A stretch of 13,088 nt of DNA. It comes from Actinobacteria bacterium UBA3012 (lineage in GTDB: Bacteria; Actinomycetota; Actinomycetes; Nanopelagicales; Nanopelagicaceae). Shown one piece after another: positions 1 to 6,404 of the stretch (the first letter of the stretch is position 1; the number at the start of each line of letters is the position of its first letter). The notes below the pieces were generated by a model that made no database searches, was not told where the DNA came from, and worked only from the letters and a program-made list of their open reading frames with translations. Location of the stretch: contig DDZI01000003.1 in assembly GCA_002346305.1 (NCBI GenBank), positions 1,590 through 14,677 on the forward strand, read 5' to 3'. The position numbers and the translations under genes are program-made.

Positions 1-404
1 CATTGCGCAACTTGCTCGCTATTTGCCATATCAGCCATAGAACAACCTGCTGCTAAATCCGGCAAAATAACTTTTTGTGAATCACTCGTTAAAATATCGG
101 CACTTTCTGCCATGAAGTGCACACCACAGAAAATAATAAATTCGGCATCAGGTCTAGCGGCTGCATCTTTTGCAAGTTTGAAAGAGTCACCCATGACATC
201 GGCAAATTCGATCACTTCATCACGTTGGTAATGGTGGCCCAGAACAAAAGCACGACTACCTAATGCTTTGCGCGCAGCACGAGCACGTTCAACTAAATTC
301 GGATCACTGACTGCTGGAAGTTCACCCGGGCAGGAGACGCCACGTTCGCTCGCTAAATCAACTCCACGGCCAAGTAGTAAGAGGTCAGTTATTGAAGTCG
401 CCAC
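1..404 (-). CDS. nadA: Quinolinate synthase NadA, N-terminal part (cut by window edge)
   Basis: NadA condenses iminoaspartate with dihydroxyacetone phosphate to quinolinate in de novo NAD synthesis, using a 4Fe-4S cluster in the cytoplasm. Only residues 1-134 lie here; the rest continues past base 1. Visible family motifs are GHHYQRDEVIEFAD (about 56-69), GDSFKLA (72-78), FCGVHFMAESADIL (92-105) and PDLAAGCSMADMA (115-127), where Cys121 matches the first cluster ligand. The start is the GTG at 404: an in-frame TGA lies 12 bases upstream and no ATG lies between, so no longer N-terminus is possible. A GAGAG stretch about 9 bases upstream can act as ribosome binding site. It is divergent from the Fe-S carrier gene, a sensible neighbour for an Fe-S enzyme. 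Family assignment is firm; the C-terminal cysteine ligands cannot be checked. Confidence 0.95.
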   Translation of the reverse strand, partial: MATSITDLLLLGRGVDLASERGVSCPGELPAVSDPNLVERARAARKALGSRAFVLGHHYQRDEVIEFADVMGDSFKLAKDAAARPDAEFIIFCGVHFMAESADILTSDSQKVILPDLAAGCSMADMANSEQVAQ

Positions 405-430
405 ATGGCAATTCTCTCAGGTTTGCCACT

Positions 431-460
431 CCTCCCGCCACATCAAGGCGCGCGGGAAGG
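431..460. repeat. Inverted repeat in the nadA/erpA divergent interval
   Basis: CCTCCCGC at 431-438 is complementary to GCGGGAAGG at 452-460 with one unpaired base, around a 13-base spacer. It lies in the 115-base gap between the divergent starts of nadA and the Fe-S carrier gene. It could be an operator or a hairpin. No run of T follows it, so a terminator is unlikely. The regulator is unknown. Confidence 0.35.
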
Positions 461-482
461 ATTTTGGTGGGCTGGTTGTTCT

Positions 483-488
483 TATATA
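483..488 (+). promoter_or_regulatory. Possible -10 element for the Fe-S carrier gene
   Basis: TATATA at 483-488 lies 31 bases before the ATG at 520, leaving room for a short leader with the GGGAGG ribosome site. No convincing -35 box is visible at the right distance, so this is a weak call. Confidence 0.3.
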
Positions 489-508
489 TGGCACGATTAG
501 ACCAACAC

Positions 509-514
509 GGGAGG
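509..514 (+). promoter_or_regulatory. Ribosome binding site that fixes the erpA start
   Basis: GGGAGG sits 5 bases upstream of the ATG at 520. It decides the start in favour of 520 over the long in-frame extension back to 268, which runs across the nadA coding sequence on the other strand. Confidence 0.8.
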
Positions 515-519
515 TCGTA

Positions 520-873
520 ATGAGCACAACTGAAGTCAATCTTTCAACGGCAGGTATTGCATTAACTGATGGTGCTGCACTTAAGGTGCGCGCTTTGTTA
601 GATCAAGAGGATCGCAATGACCTTAAATTACGTGTCGCAGTTCAACCTGGTGGATGTTCTGGTTTGCGCTACCAACTTTACTTCGATGACCGCGCCCTTG
701 AAGGCGACTTGATTAGCGAATTTGGTTCCGTTGCTGTGGTTACCGACAAGATGAGCACTCCATATTTAATGGGTGCCACAATAGATTTCGTAGATACCAT
801 TGAAAAGCAAGGTTTCACGATTGATAATCCAAACGCCGGTGACTCATGTGCTTGCGGAGATTCCTTTAATTAA
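520..873 (+). CDS. erpA: Fe-S cluster insertion protein, ErpA/HesB (A-type carrier) family
   Basis: A-type carriers bind a 2Fe-2S or 4Fe-4S cluster and pass it to apo-enzymes in the cytoplasm. The protein has 117 residues, the normal size. The family signature is present: a cysteine in the segment QPGGCSGLRYQLYFDD near residue 45, and the C-terminal CACG motif near 111-114, giving the three cluster-binding cysteines. The start at 520 follows a GGGAGG ribosome site and begins MSTTEVNLS; the open frame extends upstream to 268, but that part is antisense to nadA and has no family match. The adenosine kinase gene follows after 27 bases on the same strand, so the two probably form an operon. From memory, mycobacteria also keep a HesB-type gene, an adenosine kinase gene and ctaC close together, which supports ancient synteny. 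The symbol erpA is by family; A-type carriers are hard to tell apart. Confidence 0.93.
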   Translation: MSTTEVNLSTAGIALTDGAALKVRALLDQEDRNDLKLRVAVQPGGCSGLRYQLYFDDRALEGDLISEFGSVAVVTDKMSTPYLMGATIDFVDTIEKQGFTIDNPNAGDSCACGDSFN

Positions 874-886
874 TTTGTTTAATTTT

Positions 887-892
887 AAGGAG
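887..892 (+). promoter_or_regulatory. Ribosome binding site of the adenosine kinase gene
   Basis: AAGGAG at 887-892 lies 8 bases before the GTG at 901 and supports that GTG start. Translation from within the short gap fits co-transcription with the upstream Fe-S carrier gene. Confidence 0.75.
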
Positions 893-900
893 CACCTCGC

Positions 901-1875
901 GTGAAGATCGCGGTAACCGGTTCGGTAGCCACTGATCATCTAATGACATTTCCGGGGCGATTTGCTGACTCCATCGTTGCCGGATCGATTGAAAATATTT
1001 CCTTATCTTTTTTAGTTGATGAACTTGATGTTCGCCGTGGTGGCGTTGGTGCAAATATAACTTTTGGCATGGGTGTGCTCGGCCTTAATCCAATTTTGAT
1101 CGGTGCGGTTGGGCGAGATTGGGATGATTACAACTCTTGGTTAACAAGACACGGAGTTGATACTTCTTCTGTAAAAGTTTCAACAACACAATTAACTGCA
1201 AGTTTCACAGTCACCACCGATAAAGAGTTAAATCAAATCGCCTCCTTTTATCCAGGCGCGATGAGTGAGGCAAGAGATATCGAACTCGGACCAATCATGG
1301 ATAAGTACGGTGGAATTGATTTAGTAGTAATCACACCAGATAACCCAGATGCAATGGTGCGACATACAGAGGAGTGCCGACATCGAGGGGTGGATTTCGC
1401 TGCAGACCCTTCACAGCAATTAGCTCGATTAGATGGCGAAGTTATTAAAACTTTAATTGATGGAGCAAAGTATTTATTTCTAAATGAATATGAAATGGCT
1501 TTAGCTTTGCAAAAAACCGGATGGAGCGAAGCAGAAGTTTTGGATCGGGTCGAGATGAGAGTAATTACCCGCGGATCTAAGGGTGCCCGCATAGATTCTA
1601 AAGAATTTGCTCCAATTGATATCACGGTTCCAAAAGAGAACGGCAAGATTGACCCGACTGGAGTAGGGGACGCATTCCGCGCCGGCTTCCTCACGGGTTT
1701 AAACCACAAACTCTCACTTGAACGTTGTGGTCAAATCGGTGCGATGTTGGCTACTTATGTGGTGGAGACTAAAGGAACACAGGAGTATCGATTTACGCCA
1801 ACAGAGTTCTTATCCCGTTTTGAAACCGCTTACGGTCAAAGTGCTGCTTCGGAGTTAGCTACTATTTTTAAGTAA
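901..1875 (+). CDS. adoK: Adenosine kinase, actinobacterial PfkB type (AdoK/CbhK-like)
   Basis: It is predicted to phosphorylate adenosine to AMP with ATP (purine salvage, cytoplasm). The protein has 324 residues, the same length I recall for the M. tuberculosis adenosine kinase, and matches it in long blocks: AVTGSVATDHLMTFPGRF (4-21), SFLVDELDVRRGGVGAN (36-52), ASFYPGAMSEARDIEL and FAADPSQQLARL. The PfkB ATP-site motif DPTGVGDAFRAGFLTG lies near 251-266 and contains the catalytic base Asp of the GxGD motif. The RGG-containing segment is the N-terminal PfkB signature. The start is GTG with AAGGAG 8 bases upstream. The gene ends 3 bases from the stop of the convergent tusA-like gene, with no terminator hairpin between them. 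A generic sugar kinase is the alternative, but the similarity to mycobacterial AdoK is closer than to ribokinases. Confidence 0.9.
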   Translation: MKIAVTGSVATDHLMTFPGRFADSIVAGSIENISLSFLVDELDVRRGGVGANITFGMGVLGLNPILIGAVGRDWDDYNSWLTRHGVDTSSVKVSTTQLTASFTVTTDKELNQIASFYPGAMSEARDIELGPIMDKYGGIDLVVITPDNPDAMVRHTEECRHRGVDFAADPSQQLARLDGEVIKTLIDGAKYLFLNEYEMALALQKTGWSEAEVLDRVEMRVITRGSKGARIDSKEFAPIDITVPKENGKIDPTGVGDAFRAGFLTGLNHKLSLERCGQIGAMLATYVVETKGTQEYRFTPTEFLSRFETAYGQSAASELATIFK

Positions 1876-1878
1876 GTA

Positions 1879-2091
1879 CTAATTAGATTTTGTGATCAAG
1901 AAATTATCTGCCGAAATAATTTTGAATTCATTTCCAGTCATTCGCGCCCAAGCGCTTAAATCAGCGGCGGTTGCTGGGTCATCTGAAATAAAAAGCAGTT
2001 CTTGCCCTACTTCAAATTCATTGATTTTTTTGCTCAATTCAATAATTGGCAGTGGGCATCTCTTGCCACGACAATCTAATTCTTGGGTCAT
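1879..2091 (-). CDS. tusA: TusA/SirA-family sulfurtransferase
   Basis: TusA proteins carry a persulfide on one cysteine and relay sulfur, for example to tRNA thiolation or cofactor synthesis. From the ATG at 2091 the protein has 70 residues. It shows the signature LDCRGKRCPLPI (5-16), with the sulfur-carrying Cys12 in CPLP, and the C-terminal SDDPATAADLSAWARMTG segment typical of the fold. Its ATG lies one base after the stop of the desulfurase-like gene, pointing to translational coupling. A GTG at 2103 would add four residues and overlap the upstream gene by 11 bases; neither start has a clear Shine-Dalgarno sequence. From memory, some Streptomyces encode the two as one fused protein, which fits a joint function. 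The partner's pocket looks defective (see that entry), so the sulfur source is uncertain. Confidence 0.88.
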   Translation of the reverse strand: MTQELDCRGKRCPLPIIELSKKINEFEVGQELLFISDDPATAADLSAWARMTGNEFKIISADNFLITKSN

Positions 2092-2092
2092 C

Positions 2093-3184
2093 TTAATTTT
2101 CACGTAACTTTGAGATTATGCCCGGAAGAAGAGCCAACAACTTAGTTATCTCGCCATCTTGTACATCATGGTTTAAGTTTATGCGCATGTTGCCATGAGT
2201 TAACAACCCCATCGCTTTAAGTACGTGGCTTGGCTCTAGGGCAGATGCAACACACGCAGAGCCAGATGCAACTGAGAAACCTTCGACTTCTAGCGCGGCA
2301 ACTAATTGCTCACTTGATACATTTAAAAATGACAAGGAAATGATATTTGGCAAAGTTGATTGAGCGTTCCCGGCGATATCTACATCAGAAATCGTCTGTT
2401 TAACATGATTGCGAATTCGCTCGATTAACGATTTCAAACGCGCAGAGTTTGCACTTTCGTCAGCAATCCAGTGCTCAAGTGCGCCAGCCGCGGCTAGTGC
2501 GAGCGGAATAGAGAAGCTATTTGGAGCCCGAGTTGGTTTGGTGTGCGGAAGCGGGTTGGACCAACGTGCGTCACTTTTTAATGCAAATACGCCCACACCA
2601 GTTGGTCCATTCCATGATCGAGCATCAAAATGCAAAGTTGACCAATAAGCAGGTTTTACAAAACGAGCGCCGGATGCGGTTGCGTCGATATGCAGATGTG
2701 CGTTTTGTGCGACGACTGCTTTTGCTATTGCTTTAATATCTTGAATCACGCCGGTCTCAAGATTTGCACTTTGGATCGCGACAATTGAGTTTGGTTGCAA
2801 AGTTTGAGTTAAAAGTTCTAAATCAATAGCGCCATCGATATCGACTGAAATTTCAAAAGATTGTTTTGATTTAGCCCGCATTCCGATGATCTCTGATCGT
2901 TCGGTTGCTCCATATATAAAAGGAGTAGATCCAAAACCAGGTGCCCCCCAAATGGCGATGGGGGAGATCAGTTCGGGTTCGCCCCACAACTCGATCTCAC
3001 TAACTTTTAAGGCCAGAGATTTAGCGATTGACTCTCGCGCTTGGTGCAAAAGTGCTTGGGCTTGGCGGCCTTGAGCCGAGATTTGGGCCGGATCTGCCCA
3101 CCCTTGGTCAAAGGCATCAAGCAGGATTTGGCGCGCTTTGGGATGCAAAGGGTGTTGGCCCTCATATTTTCCGGCTGTGATCAT
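2093..3184 (-). CDS. Cysteine desulfurase-like protein (class V aminotransferase fold) with altered PLP site
   Basis: The overall fold is NifS/IscS-like, 363 residues from the ATG at 3184. Seen: PLHPKARQILLDAF (12-25), the aspartate of HIDATASGA (Asp167, PLP ring contact), GPTGVG (193-198), the sulfur-acceptor loop ASGSACVAS with Cys311, and PSHVLKAMGL (318-327). Not seen: the Schiff-base lysine. The usual S-x-H-K before GPKG reads D-A-R-S (187-190). Compared from memory with E. coli IscS, the catalytic His of TEH is Arg96, the Gln of DATQ is Ala170, and the GATES phosphate-binding segment is replaced by GEPELIS. It may therefore be a non-catalytic or differently working relative that still carries a persulfide cysteine. 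The ATG at 3184 is preceded by TAGCCT plus 7 bases, suggesting leaderless expression; a TTG at 3217 could add 11 residues. It is coupled to tusA downstream and divergent from ctaC. Confidence 0.85.
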   Translation of the reverse strand: MITAGKYEGQHPLHPKARQILLDAFDQGWADPAQISAQGRQAQALLHQARESIAKSLALKVSEIELWGEPELISPIAIWGAPGFGSTPFIYGATERSEIIGMRAKSKQSFEISVDIDGAIDLELLTQTLQPNSIVAIQSANLETGVIQDIKAIAKAVVAQNAHLHIDATASGARFVKPAYWSTLHFDARSWNGPTGVGVFALKSDARWSNPLPHTKPTRAPNSFSIPLALAAAGALEHWIADESANSARLKSLIERIRNHVKQTISDVDIAGNAQSTLPNIISLSFLNVSSEQLVAALEVEGFSVASGSACVASALEPSHVLKAMGLLTHGNMRINLNHDVQDGEITKLLALLPGIISKLREN

Positions 3185-3191
3185 CCCCACG

Positions 3192-3197
3192 AGGCTA
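3192..3197 (-). promoter_or_regulatory. Putative -10 element, leaderless start of the desulfurase-like gene
   Basis: On the minus strand TAGCCT is followed by 7 bases and then the ATG at 3184. A transcript starting 7 bases after the -10 box would begin at the ATG itself. No Shine-Dalgarno sequence precedes the ATG. The same layout recurs at five other starts in this window. Confidence 0.5.
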
Positions 3198-3236
3198 ACG
3201 CTACTGCCGTGCTGCAAATCATGCGAAGTCGGGCAC

Positions 3237-3242
3237 TATCCT
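3237..3242 (+). promoter_or_regulatory. Putative -10 element, leaderless start of the oxidase operon
   Basis: TATCCT is followed by 6 bases and the ctaC ATG at 3249. There is no Shine-Dalgarno sequence upstream of this ATG. The eight bases TATCCTTG here recur exactly at the TRIC-family gene start (10197-10204). Confidence 0.5.
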
Positions 3243-3248
3243 TGCCCA

Positions 3249-4031
3249 ATGCCCCTTCCAAGCAGAGTTAGCAAGAGCAAATCCCGTCGTTTTGCTCCAC
3301 TGTCATGGATGTTGGGAGTTCCAGTAATTGGAATGACACTCTCAGGGTGCTCAAGTGCAGAGCTTCCAGCATTAGGTTTTCCAAGAAATGTAACTGATAT
3401 CAATGACCGCACGCTAAACCTTTGGCAAACCTCGTGGATCGCAGCATTTATCGTTGGAGGCTTTACTGCGTTTTTAATTCTGTGGGCAGCCTTCAGATTT
3501 AAGCGCAAAGATGAAACTTTGCCAGTGCAGACTCGTTATCACTTACCACTAGAACTTGTTTATACGGCGATACCTTTCTTGATTGTGGCTGTGCTTTTTT
3601 ACTTCACTGCGCGAGACCAATCCGCGATTATCAAGATCTCACCACCTGGTGTTGCGATGCATGAGATAAAGGTAAATGGATTCCAATGGTCTTGGCAGTT
3701 CTCTTACAAAGAGGCAGGTAATGCAACTGTTACCGGAACACCTAAATCGCCACCAACACTTTATGTACCTCAAGGTGAGCGCGTTCGTTTAACTCTAACA
3801 GCAAGTGACGTGGTGCATGGTTTCTGGGTACCGGCATTTATGATGCAAATGCAAAACTTGCCAAGTGTTGATAATCAATTTGAATTTACCGCCAACAAAT
3901 TAGGTTCTTATCCAGGGCGCTGCAACATTCTCTGCGGTCGGAACCACTCTCAGATGTTGTTTACTGTAAAAGTTGTAACTCCGGCTGAATATCAAAATTA
4001 CCTGAACTCTCTGAAAGGTAGTGCGGCATGA
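3249..4031 (+). CDS. ctaC: Cytochrome c oxidase subunit II (CtaC), lipoprotein type
   Basis: Subunit II accepts electrons from cytochrome c at its CuA centre on the outer face of the membrane and passes them to subunit I. The protein has 260 residues from the ATG at 3249. A signal sequence with lipobox LSGC (Cys34) is followed by two membrane helices (about 63-84 and 100-120), the aromatic segment VNGFQWSWQF, and a cupredoxin domain. The CuA ligands are complete: His190 (VVHGFW), Cys225, Cys229, His233 and Met236 in CNILCGRNHSQM. The usual Glu between the cysteines is Ile/Leu; it binds through its backbone carbonyl, so this should be tolerated. The frame is open back to 3138, but that extension runs through the divergent gene and gives no signal peptide at its start. 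The stop overlaps the ctaD start (ATGA), so ctaC-ctaD-ctaF form one operon. Confidence 0.96.
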   Translation: MPLPSRVSKSKSRRFAPLSWMLGVPVIGMTLSGCSSAELPALGFPRNVTDINDRTLNLWQTSWIAAFIVGGFTAFLILWAAFRFKRKDETLPVQTRYHLPLELVYTAIPFLIVAVLFYFTARDQSAIIKISPPGVAMHEIKVNGFQWSWQFSYKEAGNATVTGTPKSPPTLYVPQGERVRLTLTASDVVHGFWVPAFMMQMQNLPSVDNQFEFTANKLGSYPGRCNILCGRNHSQMLFTVKVVTPAEYQNYLNSLKGSAA

Positions 4032-5758
4032 CGACCTATGCCCAACCAATCGCTGTAAATGACGGATCAGCAAGCGCTGTTTTAAAGCCGGGTAATAAAG
4101 GACGCGCAATTGTTGGATGGTTAACCACCACTGACCATAAGCGAATTGGCCATCTCTATTTAATTACAACATTTATCTGGTTCTTGTTTGGCGGATTACT
4201 TGCATTGATTATGCGCGCTGAATTAGCCCGTCCAGGTTTGCAATTTATAAGTGTTGAGCAGTACAACCAATTGTTTACGATGCACGGAACCATCATGTTG
4301 CTGATGTTTGCTACGCCTTTATTTATTGGTTTTGCAAACGTGATTATGCCGCTGCAAATTGGTGCTGCCGATGTGGCATTCCCACGGATGAACATGCTCT
4401 CTTATTGGCTTTATATATTTGGCGCATTAATGGCCACTGCCGGATTCTTAACTCCAGGGGGAGCCGCCTCATTTGGTTGGACTGCTTACGCACCACTTTC
4501 CAGTACCGAGTTCTCACCTGGCCTTGGTAGCGATCTATGGGTAATGGGATTAGCAGTTAGCGGTATTGGCACAATTCTTGGCGGAGTAAATTTCATCACC
4601 ACCATCCTCTGCATGAGAGCCCCAGGAATGACCATGTTCCGGATGCCAATTTTCACCTGGAATGTTTTACTCACTTCAGTCCTAGTCCTTTTGGCTTTCC
4701 CTCCATTTGCAGCAGCGTTATTAGGTCTACAAGCTGACCGACGTTTTGGTGCGCTGATATTTGCTCCCGAAAATGGTGGAGCGATGTTGTGGCAACATCT
4801 CTTTTGGTTCTTTGGACACCCAGAGGTTTACATTTTGGCGCTTCCGTTTTTTGGAATCGTTACAGAAATTCTTCCAGTATTCAGTCGCAAACCGGTCTTT
4901 GGCTACAAGGGTCTAGTTGCCGCAACGATCGCAATTGCAGCGCTATCTGTTGCAGTCTGGGCACATCATCTTTATGCAACCGGTCAAGTGCTCTTGCCGT
5001 TCTTTTCTTTCATGACATTTTTAATTGGTGTACCGACTGGCGTTAAATTCTTCAATTGGATTGGAACAATGTGGGGCGGATCAGTCTCATTTGATACGCC
5101 GATGCTTTGGGTACTTGGATTCTTAATTACCTTCTTATTTGGTGGATTAACCGGAATCATCTTGGCCAGCCCTCCACTTGATTTTGCAGTCTCTGCTTCC
5201 TACTTCGTTGTTGCTCACTTCCATTACGTGATCTTTGGAACTGTGGTCTTTGCCATGTTTGGCGGGTTCTATTTCTGGTGGCCAAAGATGACCGGGCGAA
5301 TGCTTAATGAAACACTGGGCAAAATCCATTTCTGGACCTTGTTCTTTGGTTTCCACATTACATTTTTGATTCAACACTGGTTGGGAATTGTCGGAATGCC
5401 ACGTAGATACGCTGACTACTTGGCAACTGATGGATTTACCGGCATGAATATGATTTCAACGGTCGGTGCTTTCCTCTTAGCCTTCTCAAATATTCCATTC
5501 TTTATAAATGTTTGGATAACTCGTAAAGCGCCATTAGTTGGAGTGGATGATCCTTGGGGTTACGGCGGATCACTTGAATGGGCCACCTCTTGTCCACCAC
5601 CACGACACAACTTCACCAGCATTCCAAGAATTAGAAGTGAGCGTCCGGCTTTTGATCTTCATCATCCTGAAGTTGCTGAGGCTGAAGCACTGAATGCGGC
5701 GAAACACGATAAAGACGGTAAACACGGTAAAGACGGTAAAGATGGCAGTCACAAATGA
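4028..5758 (+). CDS. ctaD: Cytochrome c oxidase subunit I (CtaD), aa3 A1-type
   Basis: This is the catalytic subunit, which reduces O2 to water at the heme a3-CuB centre and pumps protons. The protein has 576 residues with about 12 membrane helices. Metal ligands are visible: His86 (MHGTIM) and His399 for heme a, His397 (VAHFHYV) for heme a3, and His264, His313 and His314 for CuB. The FFGHPEVY motif holds Glu266 and the cross-linked Tyr268, the marks of an A1 oxidase with a D-channel; GVPTGVKFFNW carries the K-channel lysine. The start overlaps the ctaC stop by 4 bases and the stop overlaps the ctaF start by 4 bases. The C-terminus ends in an unusual hydrophilic tail rich in Lys, Asp, Gly and His (about 559-576), encoded by a short tandem repeat. 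Confidence 0.98.
   Translation: MTTYAQPIAVNDGSASAVLKPGNKGRAIVGWLTTTDHKRIGHLYLITTFIWFLFGGLLALIMRAELARPGLQFISVEQYNQLFTMHGTIMLLMFATPLFIGFANVIMPLQIGAADVAFPRMNMLSYWLYIFGALMATAGFLTPGGAASFGWTAYAPLSSTEFSPGLGSDLWVMGLAVSGIGTILGGVNFITTILCMRAPGMTMFRMPIFTWNVLLTSVLVLLAFPPFAAALLGLQADRRFGALIFAPENGGAMLWQHLFWFFGHPEVYILALPFFGIVTEILPVFSRKPVFGYKGLVAATIAIAALSVAVWAHHLYATGQVLLPFFSFMTFLIGVPTGVKFFNWIGTMWGGSVSFDTPMLWVLGFLITFLFGGLTGIILASPPLDFAVSASYFVVAHFHYVIFGTVVFAMFGGFYFWWPKMTGRMLNETLGKIHFWTLFFGFHITFLIQHWLGIVGMPRRYADYLATDGFTGMNMISTVGAFLLAFSNIPFFINVWITRKAPLVGVDDPWGYGGSLEWATSCPPPRHNFTSIPRIRSERPAFDLHHPEVAEAEALNAAKHDKDGKHGKDGKDGSHK
5702..5746 (+). repeat. Tandem repeat encoding the charged CtaD tail
   Basis: Two 18-base units (5702-5719 and 5720-5737) differ at one base and are followed by a 9-base partial copy (5738-5746). 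They encode KHDKDG, KHGKDG and KDG. The repeat keeps the reading frame and lies just before the ctaD stop. Confidence 0.85.
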
Positions 5759-6156
5759 AATTTAGTTGGAGAATGTTTGTAGGCATCGGCGTTTTTTATG
5801 CGCTGATTACTGCTGTTTACGCAAGACTTTCAAGCGAGATAGTTGGCTCTCTTGCGCTGCTACTAAGCACCTTGCTAGCGATTTTGTTGGGCTTTTATTT
5901 TTGGTTCATCGACCGGCGTACCAATGGTCACTTGCCGGAAGATAACCTCGAAGGTGAAATTTCAGACCGGGCTGGTGAGTTAGGATTTTTTAGCCCGCAC
6001 TCATGGTGGCCATTAACTCTTGGCTTCTTTATGACATTAGCTGGCCTCGGAGTACTGCTCGGTTGGTGGTTGACCATCATGGCGGCGGCCGGGTTACTGA
6101 TCAGTATCTTTGGCTTTGTCATGCAGTATCAAAGGGGCAAATCCTCACATTATTAG
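5755..6156 (+). CDS. ctaF: Cytochrome c oxidase subunit IV, actinobacterial type (CtaF)
   Basis: CtaF is a small integral-membrane subunit found in the actinobacterial bc1-aa3 supercomplex. The protein has 133 residues, with two N-terminal helices (about 7-25 and 31-51), a short hydrophilic loop, and two more helices (about 83-101 and 104-122). The diagnostic loop motif GELGFFSPHSWWPL lies at about 74-87. The start ATG overlaps the ctaD stop (ATGA), so translation is coupled. No ctaE (subunit III) or qcrCAB follows; the operon ends at a probable terminator and the rhodopsin gene comes next. The remaining oxidase genes must be elsewhere. Confidence 0.93.
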   Translation: MKFSWRMFVGIGVFYALITAVYARLSSEIVGSLALLLSTLLAILLGFYFWFIDRRTNGHLPEDNLEGEISDRAGELGFFSPHSWWPLTLGFFMTLAGLGVLLGWWLTIMAAAGLLISIFGFVMQYQRGKSSHY

Positions 6157-6187
6157 GCTCATATGAATAGCGGACATTGGTCATTTA

Positions 6188-6238
6188 CCTAGGCTGAACT
6201 GCGGTTTTATTAGTAGGGCAGCCAAAGGTATTTTTTTT
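6188..6238 (+). terminator. Probable intrinsic terminator of the oxidase operon
   Basis: GGCTG at 6192-6196 pairs with CAGCC at 6219-6223, and the outer CCT (6188-6190) can pair with AGG (6226-6228) across a small internal loop. A run of eight T (6231-6238) follows directly. The loop is long (22 bases), so the hairpin is not ideal, but the T-run and position after ctaF fit a terminator. Confidence 0.5.
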
Positions 6239-6294
6239 GTGAAAATTCTGTGATTTTTCTTGATTTTGTACTGGATGTTTCGCATCTGTTACCG

Positions 6295-6300
6295 CATAAT
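6295..6300 (+). promoter_or_regulatory. Putative -10 element of the actinorhodopsin gene
   Basis: CATAAT matches the TATAAT consensus at five of six positions. A start about 7 bases downstream (near 6307) would give a leader of roughly 95-100 bases that begins just before the C-rich arm of the structured region. No clear -35 box is seen; TGGATG at 6272-6277 has 17-base spacing but poor match. Confidence 0.5.
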
Positions 6301-6306
6301 TAAATG

Positions 6307-6404
6307 GTCAACACCCCCGTGGAGGGCCTCGAGGTTTCCATAGGTGGTTGGCTCCAGGGGCTAAAAAGCTCTTGGATAACTAAATCCCATGGAGGAATAG
6401 TTAA
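6307..6404 (+). promoter_or_regulatory. Structured 5' leader of actinorhodopsin, possible translational RNA switch
   Basis: CTCCAGGGG (6352-6360) can pair with CCCCGTGGAG (6315-6324; 9 pairs, one bulged G) or with CCCATGGAG (6386-6394; 8 pairs, one bulged A). The second partner contains the GGAG of the Shine-Dalgarno sequence GGAGGA (6391-6396), which is 8 bases before the ATG at 6405. The two pairings exclude each other, so one would free and the other would hide the ribosome site. A further local hairpin (6321-6328 with 6333-6339, loop TCGA) would break the first pairing and favour the second. The leader is conspicuously long among genes in this window, most of which have very short or no leaders. 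I do not recognise a known riboswitch class. Pairing is by eye; no folding energy was calculated. Confidence 0.5.

Noticed and set aside
268..519. In-frame N-terminal extension of the Fe-S carrier gene by 84 codons
   Set aside because: It runs antisense to nadA, has no family similarity, and the ATG at 520 has a proper ribosome site and gives the normal protein length.
1248..1709. 153-codon open frame on the minus strand inside adenosine kinase
   Set aside because: It is a shadow of a well-matched kinase gene, with no ribosome site and no recognisable motif.
3185..3217. TTG start at 3217 for the desulfurase-like gene
   Set aside because: The added residues match nothing in the family, there is no ribosome site, and the ATG at 3184 has a TAnnnT box at the leaderless distance. 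It cannot be excluded.
6307..6404. A known riboswitch class (cobalamin, FMN, TPP, glycine) upstream of actR
   Set aside because: None of the conserved core sequences I know of these classes is present; only the alternative pairing is supported.
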